This document shows positions 9,035 through 18,338 of a stretch of 64,000 nucleotides of DNA, in pieces (position 1 is the stretch's first letter; each line of letters begins with the position of its first letter). Where the stretch lies: the NCBI GenBank assembly GCA_963775015.1, contig CAVZHI010000001.1, forward strand, positions 449,826 to 513,825. Reading direction: 5' to 3'. This DNA is from JAEMQF01 sp963775015. GTDB lineage: Bacteria; Pseudomonadota; Gammaproteobacteria; Burkholderiales; Burkholderiaceae_C. A program made the translations under genes and the position numbers. The notes under the pieces are model-generated. The model was given only the letters and a program-made list of their open reading frames with translations. It had not been told where the DNA came from and did no database searches.

Positions 9035-10005
9035 TCACCGGATCACCTCATCGGCGCGCAGCAGCACCCCCTGCGCGATCGTGAGGCCGAGCGCCTTGGC
9101 GGCCTTCTCATTCACGACGAACTCGAAATGGCTGGGCTGTTCGATCGGCAGATCGCCGGGCTTGGCGCCTTTGAGGATCTTCACGACATAGGGTGCGATC
9201 TGACGAAGCGTGATCGCGAAGTTGACGCCATACGACATCAAGCCGCCGCTTTCGGCGAAGAGGCGGAACGGCGAAATGGCCGGCAGCCGGTTCCTTGCAC
9301 AAAACTCGGCGATCGACTGGGCCCGCTGGGTGAACAACGGCGAGCCCAGCTGAACCAGCGCCTGGGGCCGCCCTTTCAGGCCCGACTCGAGGGCACCCAG
9401 CATGTCGGCGGCATCGCGAAATTCGAGCAGCGTCAGCTCGACGGACAGCGCCTTTGCCGCGGCGGCGATCGCGCGCGTTTGGTGCTCGCCCGTGCTCACG
9501 TCCCACAAGACGGCGATACGCCGCGCGCCTGGCACGACTTCTGTGATCAGTTGCAGCCACTTGCCAGCGATCTGCGGATGATCCAGATACAGGCCGGTCA
9601 GGTTGCCGCCCGGCCGGCCCAGACTGGCGGCATGGCCGCTCGCGATCGGGTCGCTTTCGAGGTCGACCGCGACGATCGGCAGCGTGTCTGTCGCCTGTTT
9701 CGCCGCCCGCACCGAAGGCGCCGCCACCGCGACGAGCACATCGACCTTGAGCGCCACCAGTTCCTGCGCAAGACGCGGCAGCGTTTCGGGCTTGCCGCGT
9801 GCCCAACGATCTTCGATTCTGACGCTCTCGCCGTCGACGTAGCCCAACTCACGCAGGACTTCGCGCAGCGCCGTAAACACCGCATTGCCCCCCCGGGTGA
9901 TCCGGGGTTCAGGAAACCGACCACCGGGATCTTTCGCGCCGGCTGGGAACCGGCGACCAGCGGTGCAGCACCGAGTGCGGCCAAGACAATGTTTCGCCGG
10001 TTCAT
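9035..10005 (-). CDS. ABC-type substrate-binding protein (PF04392 family), one frameshift
   Basis: This is a second orphan periplasmic binding protein. The ATG at 10005 gives MNRRNIVLAALGAAPLVAGS, a signal-like N-terminus, then KIPVVGFLNPG. The frame shifts in the run of six or seven G/C around 9890-9897 and continues GGNAVFTALREVLRELGYV, GESVRIEDRWARGKPE, SDPIASGHAASLGRPGGN, and ends LPIEQPSHFEFVVNEKAAKA with LGL...RADEVIR. About 322 residues when corrected. Both this gene and the one at 7242 end in the RADEVI block and share order of motifs, so they are paralogues placed either side of higBA. No transporter partner is in the window. Confidence 0.82.
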
Positions 10006-10290
10006 CGGGTTTCCTTGCGTTCTGCGCCGGGAGAGAGAGCCGCGACACGCGTTTTGGCCCCGTTGACCGGGACACGCCGAATCGTCGCACGGCCGTCGTG
10101 CCGACGCGAGGTGGGTTCAACCCGCGGCCCAAGTCGCAGCCAGCCAACCCGCGCCGCGGCTGCGTTGAACGCTTGAGTCGCGCTGCGGCGGGCGAGGCGC
10201 GCGTCGAACCTTACCCGCCGCGTCGGCCAGGTGCCAGGCGCGGTGCGGCTGGCGTTGTCGCGCCTGCAGCGGCAGGTGGCGTCGGCGAAC
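10006..10290. other. Intergenic stretch, no gene recognised
   Basis: About 285 GC-rich bases between two minus-strand genes. It must hold the promoter of the PF04392 gene ending at 10005. Reading both strands gives only arginine- and alanine-rich shadow frames and a weak stem (CGCCTGC with GCAGGTGGCG near 10260). Confidence 0.5.
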
Positions 10291-11190
10291 TCACGACGCC
10301 GTTTCCTGAACGACCCGCGGGCCGAGCCGCAACAACATCAGCGCCGCCGCGCCGAGTACGAGCACGAAGCCGAGCCAGTCGGCGGCGCTCGGCCGATCGC
10401 CCACCAGCGCCATCGCGCCGAGCACGCCGACCACGGGCGCCGCGAGAATCGTCAATGACGAGACCGTGGCGCTGAGCGAGTCGAGCAGTTTGGCCCACAG
10501 CACGTAGGCGAATGCGGTGGCGATGACCACGTGGTACGCCAGCGCCCAGGCGACGCGCGCTTCCACGGCGCGCGGCAGCGCTTCGCCGGCGAGCAGCGCG
10601 GCAATGCCGCCGCACGCCGCGCCGATCGCGAGTTGCCACGCGGTGATGACGATGCGGTCACCCACGGGAGGCCAGCGTTTTGTCGCGACGGTTCCTGCCG
10701 CCCAGGCAAGCGCGGCGAGCAACGGAAACATCAGGCCGAGCGCCGATGCGTCCGGGTGCGCTGCCAGATTCGCCAAGACCGGCCAGCCGAGCACGGCGAG
10801 GCCGGCACTTCCGAGCAGCAAAGCGATGCCGCTGCGCCGGCTCGGCCGCTCGCCGAGCCAACCCCAGGCGAGCAGCGCCGCGAGCATCGGCATCGTGTAG
10901 GTCAGCACCGCGGCGCGCGACGTGCTTGTATTGAGCTGCGCGAAGGCGGTGCAGAAATTGAACGCAGTGATCGTCAGCGCGCCGCCCACCGCGATGCTCG
11001 GCCACGCCGCCGCGCCGGGCCGAAGCGACTTGCCCTGCGCGGTGGCGATCAGCGCGAGCAGCAGCGCGCCGCCGCCCAGGCCGATGAAGCGCAGCGTGAA
11101 CGGCGGCAGCGCCGAGAGCACGATCTTGATCACCGGCCAGTTCAGGCCCCACGCGACCGCGAGCAGCGGCGCGATGAGCACCGGGCGCAT
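10291..11190 (-). CDS. EamA/DMT-family inner-membrane exporter
   Basis: The 299-residue protein has ten predicted membrane helices in two repeated EamA halves. The first begins VLIAPLLAVAWGLNWPVIK and contains NFCTAFAQLNTSRAAVLTY-like residues; the second starts at about residue 150 with MFPLLAALAWAAGTVATK. Members of this drug/metabolite transporter family export amino acids, sugars or metabolites, or are of unknown specificity. The gene is 7 bases downstream of the M81 metallopeptidase gene on the same strand, so the two are probably co-transcribed. No regulator is adjacent. The substrate cannot be assigned. Confidence 0.85.
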   Translation of the reverse strand: MRPVLIAPLLAVAWGLNWPVIKIVLSALPPFTLRFIGLGGGALLLALIATAQGKSLRPGAAAWPSIAVGGALTITAFNFCTAFAQLNTSTSRAAVLTYTMPMLAALLAWGWLGERPSRRSGIALLLGSAGLAVLGWPVLANLAAHPDASALGLMFPLLAALAWAAGTVATKRWPPVGDRIVITAWQLAIGAACGGIAALLAGEALPRAVEARVAWALAYHVVIATAFAYVLWAKLLDSLSATVSSLTILAAPVVGVLGAMALVGDRPSAADWLGFVLVLGAAALMLLRLGPRVVQETAS

Positions 11191-11197
11191 GGGCTGC

Positions 11198-12700
11198 TTA
11201 CGGCCGGCGCCGGGTGGCTGCCGCGAGCTTGCGCCAGGGCAAGTCCGCCGGGTCGGCAGCCATCGGGCCCGCCGCCTTGGCCACCAGCACGTGGCTGGCG
11301 TAGGGTTGAAAGTCAGCGCGAAAGTGGTTCGAACTCTTCACGACGACGATTCGCATGCGCTCGGTGTGGATGCCCAGCATGCGCAGCAACTCGCGGTCGA
11401 GCAGTTGTTTCTTCCCGCTCACGACGGCGATGCGAATGCCGTCGATTTCCAGGCATGCGCTGAGGCCCAGGCGCACTGTCAGGCCGGTCATCATCGGCCC
11501 CGTGAGCGTGCACCTGCCGTCGCTCAAGGCGCGCACCTTGAAGCGGCCGCGCAGCGGCGGGTCGCTCGGCTGGCCGGTGAAGGTGGGCACGGCGGTGCCC
11601 AAGGCGAGATCCAGATCGGCGCCGATTCCTGCCTCATGCGCAGCGCGCGCCGCCGCTGCGTCGAACAGCAGTCCGAGCGCCACTTGGCCGGGAAAGCGCT
11701 TGCCCGCGCCTTGCGCGATCAACGCGTGCAACATGCCGGTCGTGTTGCTGTCGCCACCGGCGCCGGGGTTGTCTTGCGTGTCGGCAATCACGACCGGCTT
11801 GGCTGCGACGTCGGCCAAACGCAGCGCCTGCGTGACGGCCTCGCGCGCTTCGAGGAACTCGAGCTTCCACTGGCTGGGCTCGGCGACACGCCGGTAAAGC
11901 TGCTCGACTGCACGCGCCGCCCCCGCGCCATGGCCCCACACCATCGGCGCGCACTCGTCGAAATCGGACGCCGGAAAGCCCATGCAAAAGCTTAAGCACG
12001 CACCGTGCTCGCGCTCCAACGCTGTCAGCTCGTCGTAGAGCGTTTTTGCGGGTTCGGTCCACGTGCTTTGCGCGTTGAGCGGTATCAGGAACGGCAGGCG
12101 CCGCGAATGCATCGGCTCACGCTGCCCCGCCTTGAAACGCCGCGAAAGCAGCTCGGCGGCGCGCTCGCCGGTGTCGGCCATGTCGATGTGCGGGTAGGTG
12201 CGGTACGACACCAATCCATCCGCCTCGCGCAGCATGCGCTGCGTCACGTTCGCGTGCAGGTCCAGGCTCGCGACGATCGGCACATGAGGCCCGACGAGGG
12301 CGCGCAGCCGCGCGAGCAGTTCGCCTTCGCTGTCATCCGCGTGTTCGGCGACTGCCGCGCCGTGCAGGTCGAGGTAGATCGCGTCCAGGCCTTTGGCGCT
12401 GCGCGCGGCAATCGCGTCTTCACAAATCACCTCGGCGATGCGCTCGAACGCGTCGCGCGTGACGTAGGACGACGGGATCGCGCCGGCCCAACATGACGGC
12501 ACGAGGCTCCAGCCAAAACGCTTCGCGGCGGCGATGAACCCAGCCACCGGAATGTTGATCCCGCTCAATGCGTCTTGCATCGCCTGGCCGCGAACAAAGG
12601 CGGGAAACGAATCGCCGCGCGAGAATGCGGCCCAATCGGCCAGGCTCGGCGCGAAGGTGTTCGTCTCGTGCTGGTAGCCAGCGATCAGGATTTGCGCCAT
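11198..12700 (-). CDS. M81 family metallopeptidase (MlrC-like)
   Basis: The 500-residue product carries the DUF1485 N-terminal and MlrC C-terminal domains. The ATG at 12700 was chosen because it gives the family start MAQILIAGYQHETNTFAPS; the frame is open further upstream but that extension is arginine-rich and unlike the family. Likely zinc ligands lie in HETNTF, DLHGAAV and SLDLHANVT. The C-terminal domain opens with DTQDNPGAGGDSNTT. MlrC is known for hydrolysing linearised microcystin, but most family members have no known substrate. It is followed by the EamA exporter after a 7-base gap, and diverges from the Bug-type binding protein gene at 12838. Confidence 0.87.
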   Translation of the reverse strand: MAQILIAGYQHETNTFAPSLADWAAFSRGDSFPAFVRGQAMQDALSGINIPVAGFIAAAKRFGWSLVPSCWAGAIPSSYVTRDAFERIAEVICEDAIAARSAKGLDAIYLDLHGAAVAEHADDSEGELLARLRALVGPHVPIVASLDLHANVTQRMLREADGLVSYRTYPHIDMADTGERAAELLSRRFKAGQREPMHSRRLPFLIPLNAQSTWTEPAKTLYDELTALEREHGACLSFCMGFPASDFDECAPMVWGHGAGAARAVEQLYRRVAEPSQWKLEFLEAREAVTQALRLADVAAKPVVIADTQDNPGAGGDSNTTGMLHALIAQGAGKRFPGQVALGLLFDAAAARAAHEAGIGADLDLALGTAVPTFTGQPSDPPLRGRFKVRALSDGRCTLTGPMMTGLTVRLGLSACLEIDGIRIAVVSGKKQLLDRELLRMLGIHTERMRIVVVKSSNHFRADFQPYASHVLVAKAAGPMAADPADLPWRKLAAATRRRP

Positions 12701-12837
12701 GGTCAGGTCACTCGGGGTTGCATACACTGCGGTGCAGCCCGGGCCGACGCGCAAGAAATGAAGTGTACGCACGGGCCCGCTCGGGCGGCGCCGGTGGGCC
12801 GAACGACCCCTTTCAAGCAACTCTTGGAGACGATGAA

Positions 12838-13830
12838 ATGAAGATGCACAGCATGTGGTCGGTGGCCTTGTCGACGTGCGCCATCGCTTTGGCGATCTCG
12901 GCACCTGCCCCGGCCGACGCGCAGGCCTGGCCCACCAAGACCGTCACGCTGGTCATTCCGTTTGCCGCAGGCGGCCCGACCGACGTGATGGGGCGCACCT
13001 TGTCGGTGGCGCTGACCAAGGCGCTGGGCCAGAGCGTCGTCGTCGAAAACAAGGTCGGCGCCGGCGGCACGATCGCCGCGGGTTATGTGGCGAAGGCGGC
13101 GCCCGACGGCTACACCTTCTTCCTGCACCACAACGGCATGGCGAGCTCGACCGCGCTGTACCGCAAGCTCGCGTTCAACCCGCTCACCGACTTCGAATAC
13201 GTGAGCCAGGTGGCCGACGTGCCGATGACGATGCTCGCGCGCAAGGATTTCCCGGCGAACACCTTCGCCGAGATGATCGCCTACGTCAAGGCGAACGCGG
13301 CGAAGATCAATCTCGCCAACGCCGGCCTGGGCGCGGTGTCGCACCTGTGCGGCATGCTGTTCCAGCAGGCGCTCGGCGTCGACTTGCAGACGATTCCATT
13401 CCAGGGCACGGCGCCGGCGCTGAATGCGCTGCTCGGCGGCCAGGTCGACGTGATGTGCGACCAGACGACGCAGACGATTCCGCACATCAAGGCCGGCTCG
13501 GTGAAGTTCTACGGCGTGACGACGAAACAGCGCATCAAGGCGCTGCCCGACGCGCCGACCTTGCACGAGCAGGGATTGAAAGACTTCGAGATGGTCGTCT
13601 GGCACGGCATCTACGCGCCCAAGGGAACGCCCGCCGACGTCCTGGCGAAGATGAACGCGGCGTTGCGCGTGTCGCTGAAAGACGCCGAAGTGATGCGCCG
13701 TTTTGCCGAACTCGGCGCTGAGATCGTTCCCGAATCGAAGCAGACGTCCGCGGGCCTGCAAACCTGGTTGAAGAGCGAGATCGATCGGCTCGGGCCGTTG
13801 ATTCGGGCGGCGGGGAAGTTTGCGGATTGA
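12838..13830 (+). CDS. Tripartite tricarboxylate transporter (Bug/TctC) substrate-binding protein
   Basis: The 330-residue periplasmic binding protein of the Bug family was started at the ATG at 12838, which precedes a signal peptide (to APADAQA, cut before WPTKTV) and follows TGGAGA at a usual distance. The ligand loops are conserved: IPFAAGGPTDVMGR near residue 45 and KVGAGGTIAAGYVAKAAPDG near 75. VAKAAPDGYT and ALNALLGGQVDVMCD are further family marks. Bug proteins normally supply TctAB permeases, but most in Burkholderiales are orphans, as here. The ligand is unknown. A hairpin terminator follows directly. It diverges from the M81 gene across 137 bases. Confidence 0.9.
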   Translation: MKMHSMWSVALSTCAIALAISAPAPADAQAWPTKTVTLVIPFAAGGPTDVMGRTLSVALTKALGQSVVVENKVGAGGTIAAGYVAKAAPDGYTFFLHHNGMASSTALYRKLAFNPLTDFEYVSQVADVPMTMLARKDFPANTFAEMIAYVKANAAKINLANAGLGAVSHLCGMLFQQALGVDLQTIPFQGTAPALNALLGGQVDVMCDQTTQTIPHIKAGSVKFYGVTTKQRIKALPDAPTLHEQGLKDFEMVVWHGIYAPKGTPADVLAKMNAALRVSLKDAEVMRRFAELGAEIVPESKQTSAGLQTWLKSEIDRLGPLIRAAGKFAD

Positions 13831-13837
13831 TGGCCTG

Positions 13838-13864
13838 AGGCCCGGCGGCGAGCCGCACGGGCCT
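13838..13864 (+). terminator. Strong GC hairpin after the Bug gene
   Basis: AGGCCCGGCGGC pairs with GCCGC-A-CGGGCCT across a two-base loop, giving an almost perfect 12-bp stem with one bulged A, eight bases after the TGA at 13830. There is no T tract. It separates the metabolic region from the defence island. Confidence 0.6.
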
Positions 13865-13899
13865 GACTACACTGCGCCACCACAGCCGAGGTGAGCGCA

Positions 13900-14211
13900 A
13901 TGAACCCCGAGCAGCGGGCACGCGAGACCATTGATCAGCTGCTCACGGCGGCTGGCTGGGCTGTGCAAAGCGTTTCTTCGGTCAACTTGCACGCGGCACG
14001 TGGTGTCGCGATTCGCGAGTTCCCGCTCAACCCCGGCCACGGCTTCGCCGACTACCTGCTCTATGTGGACGCCAAGGCCTGCGGCGTGATCGAGGCCAAG
14101 AAGGCCGGCGCCACGCTCACCGGCGTGGAGGCGCAATCCGCGCGCTATGCCCAGGGTGTGCCTGCCAGCCTGCCGGCGTGGCACTGGCCTTTGCCGTTCG
14201 CCTATGAATCC
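13900..14211 (+). pseudogene. 5' fragment of a type I restriction hsdR-like gene
   Basis: From ATG 13900 the frame encodes about 104 residues: MNPEQRARETIDQLLTAAGW, VAIREFPLNPGHGFADYLLY, ACGVIEAKKAG and SARYAQGVPASLPAWHWP, ending FAYES. This is the N-terminal nuclease domain (HSDR_N): the D of FADYLLY and the E-x-K of IEAKK are the PD-(D/E)xK catalytic residues. In whole genes FAYES is followed by more nuclease-domain residues and a helicase. Here the sequence switches at about 14212 into the middle of an unrelated ATP-binding gene. The frame runs on as nonsense to 14370. It has lost the helicase motor and cannot be a working restriction subunit. Confidence 0.75.
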
Positions 14212-15316
14212 GGAGCAGCGCTGGACGCACCGCGTCACCGTGGACGGCAAGTGGGCGCCGAACCTGTTCAACTTTTACTACCGCGTGTACCCGCGGCTGG
14301 TCGATGGGCTGGACGTGCCGTTCAAGCTCGACCCCCAAGCCACTCGCATTGCCGAAACTCATGTCCATGAAGCGTTGCGCGAGGCACTGGTCAACACACT
14401 GATCCATGCCGACCATCAGTCATCGCGGCCCATTACCGTGATCAAGCGGCAGGACGCCTTTGTGTTCTTCAACCCGGGGCGGCTGCGCATTCCGCGCGAG
14501 GCGCTGTACCAGGGCGGAGTGAGTGACCCGCGCAACCCCAATGTGCAGAAGATGTTCCAGATGCTGGGCCTTGGGGAGAAGGCGGGGTCGGGATTTCAGA
14601 AGATCCTGCGCGCATGGCGCGAGCAGCACTGGATGATTCCGCTGGTGGCCGAGAATCCGGCGCTCGAGATGACGCGCGTGTGGCTGCCGCTGGCGAGCAT
14701 GATTCCCAGCGACGTGGAGCAGGAGTTGCGCGTCATCGTGGGTGACGCGTACCAGGGCCTTGATGAACTGGGACGTGTGATCCTGATGCTGGCGCACCGG
14801 TTCGACGAGATCGGTAACGCCGACATCCAGCCTTATCGGGCAGAGCATCCGCGGGAGATTGGCGTTCGGCTCAAGCAGTTCGTGGAAGCCGGTTGGCTGG
14901 AAAAGGAGGGGCACGGCCGGGGCACGCGCTACCGCTGGCCTTCAAAGGTATCAGCCGATTTGTTTGGCGCAGGCAATGGCCGAGCGCCGGACTCCGAACA
15001 TTCGGCAGCCAGGTCCGAACAAATCGAGTCGGGGTCCGCACATTTGGGGTCCGAACAGTTGGAGCGGCTCAGAACATTGGCGGCTCCGATGCACGACAAG
15101 GCCAAGGTGTCAAAGGGTCTGGCCGAGCACACGATCCTGGCGGTGTGTGCGGACGAATGGCTGTCGTTGCGCACCATGGCCCAGTTGCTGGCACGCGACC
15201 CAGACTCGCTGCGGAATCATTACATCAACCCAATGCTTCGCGACGGCCGCCTGCTCGCGCGAGTACCGGGCAAACCGAATCATCCAGGTCAAGCCTACAA
15301 AGCCAGCGCGAGATGA
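14212..15316 (+). pseudogene. 3' part of an AlbA/HATPase-type ATP-binding protein, N-terminus lost
   Basis: The frame (from a chance ATG at 14204) reads RWTHRVTVDGKWAPNLFNFY, LVDGLDVPFKLD, then HEALREALVNTLIHADH, FFNPGRLRIPREALYQGGVS and MFQMLGLGEKAGSGF. This is the C-terminal HATPase_c_4 region of the AlbA_2/ATP-dependent DNA-helicase-like regulator family common in defence islands. The conserved EALVN-x-IxHxD motif is the nucleotide-binding N box. Its usual N-terminal AlbA_2 domain (about 150-200 residues) is missing and replaced by the hsdR fragment. The tail has a wing-helix part and a linker with repeated SEH/SEQ units at 14990-15060. It may still be translated from 14204, but it is truncated. 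Confidence 0.72.
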
Positions 15317-15474
15317 GCTGCCCCGTTGCTCAGCGCGCCACTGCAAACCGATGAACGCTCGTACTCCCCCGGAAGGCCCCCAATGAGCGTCAGACTCCCC
15401 CCAATCGCCCGGCGACTCCCCCCCAAGCGCCGAGGACGCTCCGAAACGCCGCGCATGCAGGATGGAACGACAAG

Positions 15475-15512
15475 ATACCCAATTAGGGTATTCTCATGCC
15501 CAGTATGGGTAT
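15475..15512. promoter_or_regulatory. Palindromic GGGTAT/ATACCC operator at the start of the NTase regulator
   Basis: ATACCC (15475-15480) and GGGTAT (15486-15491) form a perfect inverted repeat around AATTA, four bases before the ATG at 15496. A third GGGTAT lies at 15507-15512, inside the first codons. Since the gene encodes a winged-helix protein, these are candidate self-binding sites. That role is inferred from position and symmetry only. Confidence 0.55.
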
Positions 15513-16131
15513 TGCAAAGAAGAGACCGCCAAGGAAGGCGCGCGCAGGAAGCCTCGCAGACGCGTTGTTCTCCGGCACGCAGCAGCGCGTGCTGGCGTGG
15601 CTGTTCGGCCAGCCCGAACGCAGCTTCTACGCCACCGAGTTGATCGGACTGGCGGGTGCGGGCTCCGGTGCGGTGCAACGGGAACTCGCGCGCCTGGCGC
15701 AGAGCGGGCTCGTCACGGCGCGCGCGGTCGGCAACCAAAAGCATTACCAGGCCAACCCCGAGGCACCCATCTACGCCGAGTTGTGCGGCATCGTGCAAAA
15801 GACGGTGGGCCTGGCCGAGCCCTTGCGCGAGGCGCTGGCGCCACTCGCCGCGCGCATTCGGGCGGCATTCGTTTATGGGTCGGTTGCAAAGCGCGAAGAC
15901 ACGGCTTCGAGCGACATCGATCTGATGCTGATCAGCGACGAGCTGGCCTACCCCGATCTGTATGCAGCGCTCGAGGAAGTGAGCACGCGGCTCGGCCGCA
16001 CGCTGAACCCGACGATCTACACGCCGCAGGAACTGGCTAAGCGCGTCAAGCGAAAAGAGGCGTTCGCCACGCGCGTGCTGGCGCAACCCAAGTTGTGGCT
16101 GATCGGAGCCGAAGGTGCCCTCGGCATTTGA
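15496..16131 (+). CDS. Winged-helix regulator with nucleotidyltransferase (MNT-type) domain
   Basis: The 211-residue protein has two parts. Residues about 20-95 form an ArsR-like winged helix (TQQRVLAWLFGQPERSFY, VQRELARLAQSGLVTARA). Residues about 115-175 form a minimal nucleotidyltransferase fold with the GSx10DxD signature, seen as GSVAKREDTASSDIDLML. MNT domains paired with HEPN proteins act as antitoxins that AMPylate the HEPN toxin (MntA/HepT). Here the next gene starts as a HEPN-type partner but is cut short. A palindrome overlaps the start, suggesting autorepression. ATG 15505 is an alternative start. The stop overlaps the next GTG by 17 bases, so the pair was translationally coupled. 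Confidence 0.83.
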   Translation: MPSMGIAKKRPPRKARAGSLADALFSGTQQRVLAWLFGQPERSFYATELIGLAGAGSGAVQRELARLAQSGLVTARAVGNQKHYQANPEAPIYAELCGIVQKTVGLAEPLREALAPLAARIRAAFVYGSVAKREDTASSDIDLMLISDELAYPDLYAALEEVSTRLGRTLNPTIYTPQELAKRVKRKEAFATRVLAQPKLWLIGAEGALGI

Positions 16132-16444
16132 CAACCTCTGTGGTGCGGGCAAGCCGCTGAAGGCGGAGCCACCCGACGCCGACGAGTTCGCCGGCCTGAA
16201 GCGCTCCGGCCTCGCGCGCTTGAAGGACGGGCGCGGCATGTATGAACCGCGGCAGGAGCTGATCGGCAATGGCGTGCTGGCGGCCGAAGGCAGCGGCTAT
16301 CGCTTCTCGCAGGACTATGTGTTCACCTCGCCCTCCACGGCCGCCGCGGTGGTGCTGGGGCGCAGCGCGAACGGGCGCATCGAGTGGAAGGATGGGCAGG
16401 GGCGGACGCTGAAGGAATTGCAGGCGCAGGAGGCGGCTGCGTGA
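16115..16444 (+). pseudogene. Chimeric ORF: HEPN-partner start fused to DUF4357 end
   Basis: From GTG 16115 the product (109 residues) begins PSAFDNLCGAGKPLKAEPPD and EFAGLKRSGLARLKD. These are the opening residues of the small HEPN-like proteins that follow NTase regulators. After about residue 38 it turns abruptly into YEPRQELIGNGVLA, GSGYRFSQDYVFTSPSTAAA and LGRSANGRIEWKD. This is the C-terminal DUF4357 domain found on GIY-YIG nucleases and other restriction-associated proteins. The reading frame is preserved across the junction (near 16230), so the hybrid could be expressed. The HEPN catalytic RxxxxH region is absent. It is probably a deletion product joining two neighbouring genes, not a designed fusion. 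Confidence 0.62.
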
Positions 16445-18112
16445 ACACGGCCGAACTCACCGCCCTGCTCGATCGCCTGCGCGCCGAGCCGCGCGAGGCC
16501 GAATGGCTTGAGTTCAAGACCAACCGCTATGAACCCCAGGGTTTGGGCGAGTACCTGTCGGCGCTGGCCAACTCGGCCTGCTTGCTTGGCAAACCGCGGG
16601 CCTATCTGGTGTTCGGCATCCAAGACGGCACTCACGCGGTGGTGGGAACCACGTTCGATCCGCACGCCGAAAAGGGCAAGGGCGAGCAACTATTGCCGCT
16701 GTGGTTGTCTGTAGGCCTGCACCCGAACGTGGGTTTCGAGATTCATCCCTTCACCTACGAAGGTGAGCGAGTCGTTCTTTTCGAGGTGCACCCCGCGTTC
16801 GACCGGCCAGTGGCTTTCTACGGCACGGCGTATGTGCGCGACGGCACGAGCAAAACAGAACTGAAGAAATACCCCGAGAAGGAGCGAGCCATCTGGCATC
16901 GCCGCGTGGACTGGAGTGCGCAGGTCTGTGAGCAGGCAACGCTGGACGATCTGGACCCTGAGGCGTTGATCAAGGCGCGGCGCGAGTACACGACGAAGTT
17001 TCCGCAGCAGGCCGCCGACGTGGCGGGCTGGGACGATGCGACGTTTCTCAACAAGGCGAAGCTGACGATCAAGGGTGCGTGACGCATGCGGCGCTGCTGC
17101 TGCTGGGCCGGGCCGAGGCGGCCACGCTGTTGGCGCCGGCCGTCGCGCGCATCAGCTGGATGCTGAAGAACGAGCGCAACGAGGAGCTGGACTACGAGCA
17201 TTTCGGGCCACCGTTTCTGCTCAATGTGGACAAGGTGCTTGCGCGCATTCGCAACCTCACGCTGCGGGCGCTGCCCGATGGCACGCTGTTTCCGGTGGAG
17301 CTGACGCAGTACGACCCGTGGGTCATCCGCGAGGCGCTGCACAACTGCATCGCGCATCAGGACTATGGCCTGCGCGGGCGCGTGCAGGTGGTGGAAACGC
17401 CGGACTCTCTGCTGCTCACCAACGTGGGCGGCTTCTTGCCGGGCCGTGTGGAAACGGTGATCGAGCAGGACGCGCCGCTGGAGATCTACCGCAATCCGTT
17501 TCTCGCCGATGCGATGGTGAGCCTGAACATGATCGACACGCAGGGCGGTGGCATCAAGCGCATGTTCCAGAAGCAGCGCGAGCGCTTCTTCCCGATGCCG
17601 GACTACGACCTTTCGCAACCCGAACGGGTGATGGTGACGCTGCGCGGGCGCATCCTCGACGAGCGCTACACGCGGCTGTTGATGGCGCAGACCTCGCTCG
17701 ACCTTGGCCTGATCATCCTTCTGGACAAGGTACAGAAGGGGCAGCGCGTTTCCGCGGAAGAGAGCAAGCAGCTTGAAGGCCGCGAAATTGGTGGAGGGCC
17801 GCTACCCGAACCTGATTGTGGCTGGACGAGCTGGCGGCTGTAGCGGGACAGAAGGCCGAGCACATTCGCAACCGCGGCTTCGACGGCCAGTACTACCGCG
17901 ACATGATCGTGGCACTGGTGCGCGAGCATCAGCCCGTGTCGCGGGACGATATTGACCGGTTGCTGCTGAGCAAGCTGCCCGAGGTGCTGACGCAGGCGCA
18001 GAAGATCGCCAAGGTCCACAACCTGATTTCGTCACTGTCCGGCAAGGTGATTCGCAACGGGGGCACCCGGCAGGCGCCGCGCTGGGTTCTCATTGAACAA
18101 AGAAAACAATGA
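16441..18112 (+). CDS. AlbA_2/HATPase-type ATP-binding protein of the defence island, frameshifted
   Basis: The GTG at 16441 overlaps the previous TGA (GTGA). The first part has the AlbA_2 (Schlafen-like) domain: REAEWLEFKTNRYEP, YLSALANSACLLGKPRAYLV, HPFTYEGERVVLFEV and YGTAYVRDGTSKTELKKYP. The frame shifts near 17073 to THAALLLLGRAEAATLL, then FPVELTQYDPWVIREALHNC with the ATP-binding N box (REALHNCIAHQDY). Two more shifts near 17771 and 17818 lead to KAAKLVEGRYPNLIVA and ELAAVAGQKAEHIRNRGF. The corrected length (about 556 residues) is that of a complete family member, so this copy is not deleted internally. Such genes accompany type I restriction loci and may regulate or modulate defence; the function is not established. 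Confidence 0.75.
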
Positions 18113-18338
18113 ATGAGCGGCCGAGCTAGTCCAAGGCAGACGAGAAATTCGTTGCCCGACAACAGCTTGGCTTTGTTATCCCGGCGGCGGCAAAAAACCC
18201 CACAAACAAAGGCTATCAATGCGGCCGGTGCCAACGGCCGAGGTTCCAACATTGCGTTCGGAGCTCCCAACATAAGGCGCCGGGGTTCCAACCCAAGCGC
18301 CCGAAGCTACCCACTTTTCGTGCATCGATGAACCAAGA
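18113..18338. other. Spacer between the AlbA-type gene and hsdM fragment
   Basis: This 226-base stretch has lower G+C than its surroundings. It contains three copies of a GTTCCAAC/CTCCCAAC-type unit (around 18243, 18264 and 18285). A 72-residue frame on the plus strand looks like a low-complexity linker of the AlbA-family C-terminus. No gene is claimed. The promoter of the hsdM remnant would lie here. Confidence 0.4.

Noticed and set aside
13838..13864. att-site or integrase boundary of the defence island
   Set aside because: The palindrome looks like a terminator and there is no tRNA, integrase or matching repeat near 19 kb.
14204..14220. Similarity between ATGAATCCGGAGCAGCG here and ATGAACCCCGAGCAGCG at 13,900 as a recombination repeat
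   Set aside because: It is short and falls on the coding start of one gene and a chance ATG in the other; it may be coincidence and does not explain the joint.
18113..18331. 72-codon frame after the AlbA-type gene
   Set aside because: It is Arg/Ser/Asn-rich low complexity without a ribosome site; it looks like linker remnants.
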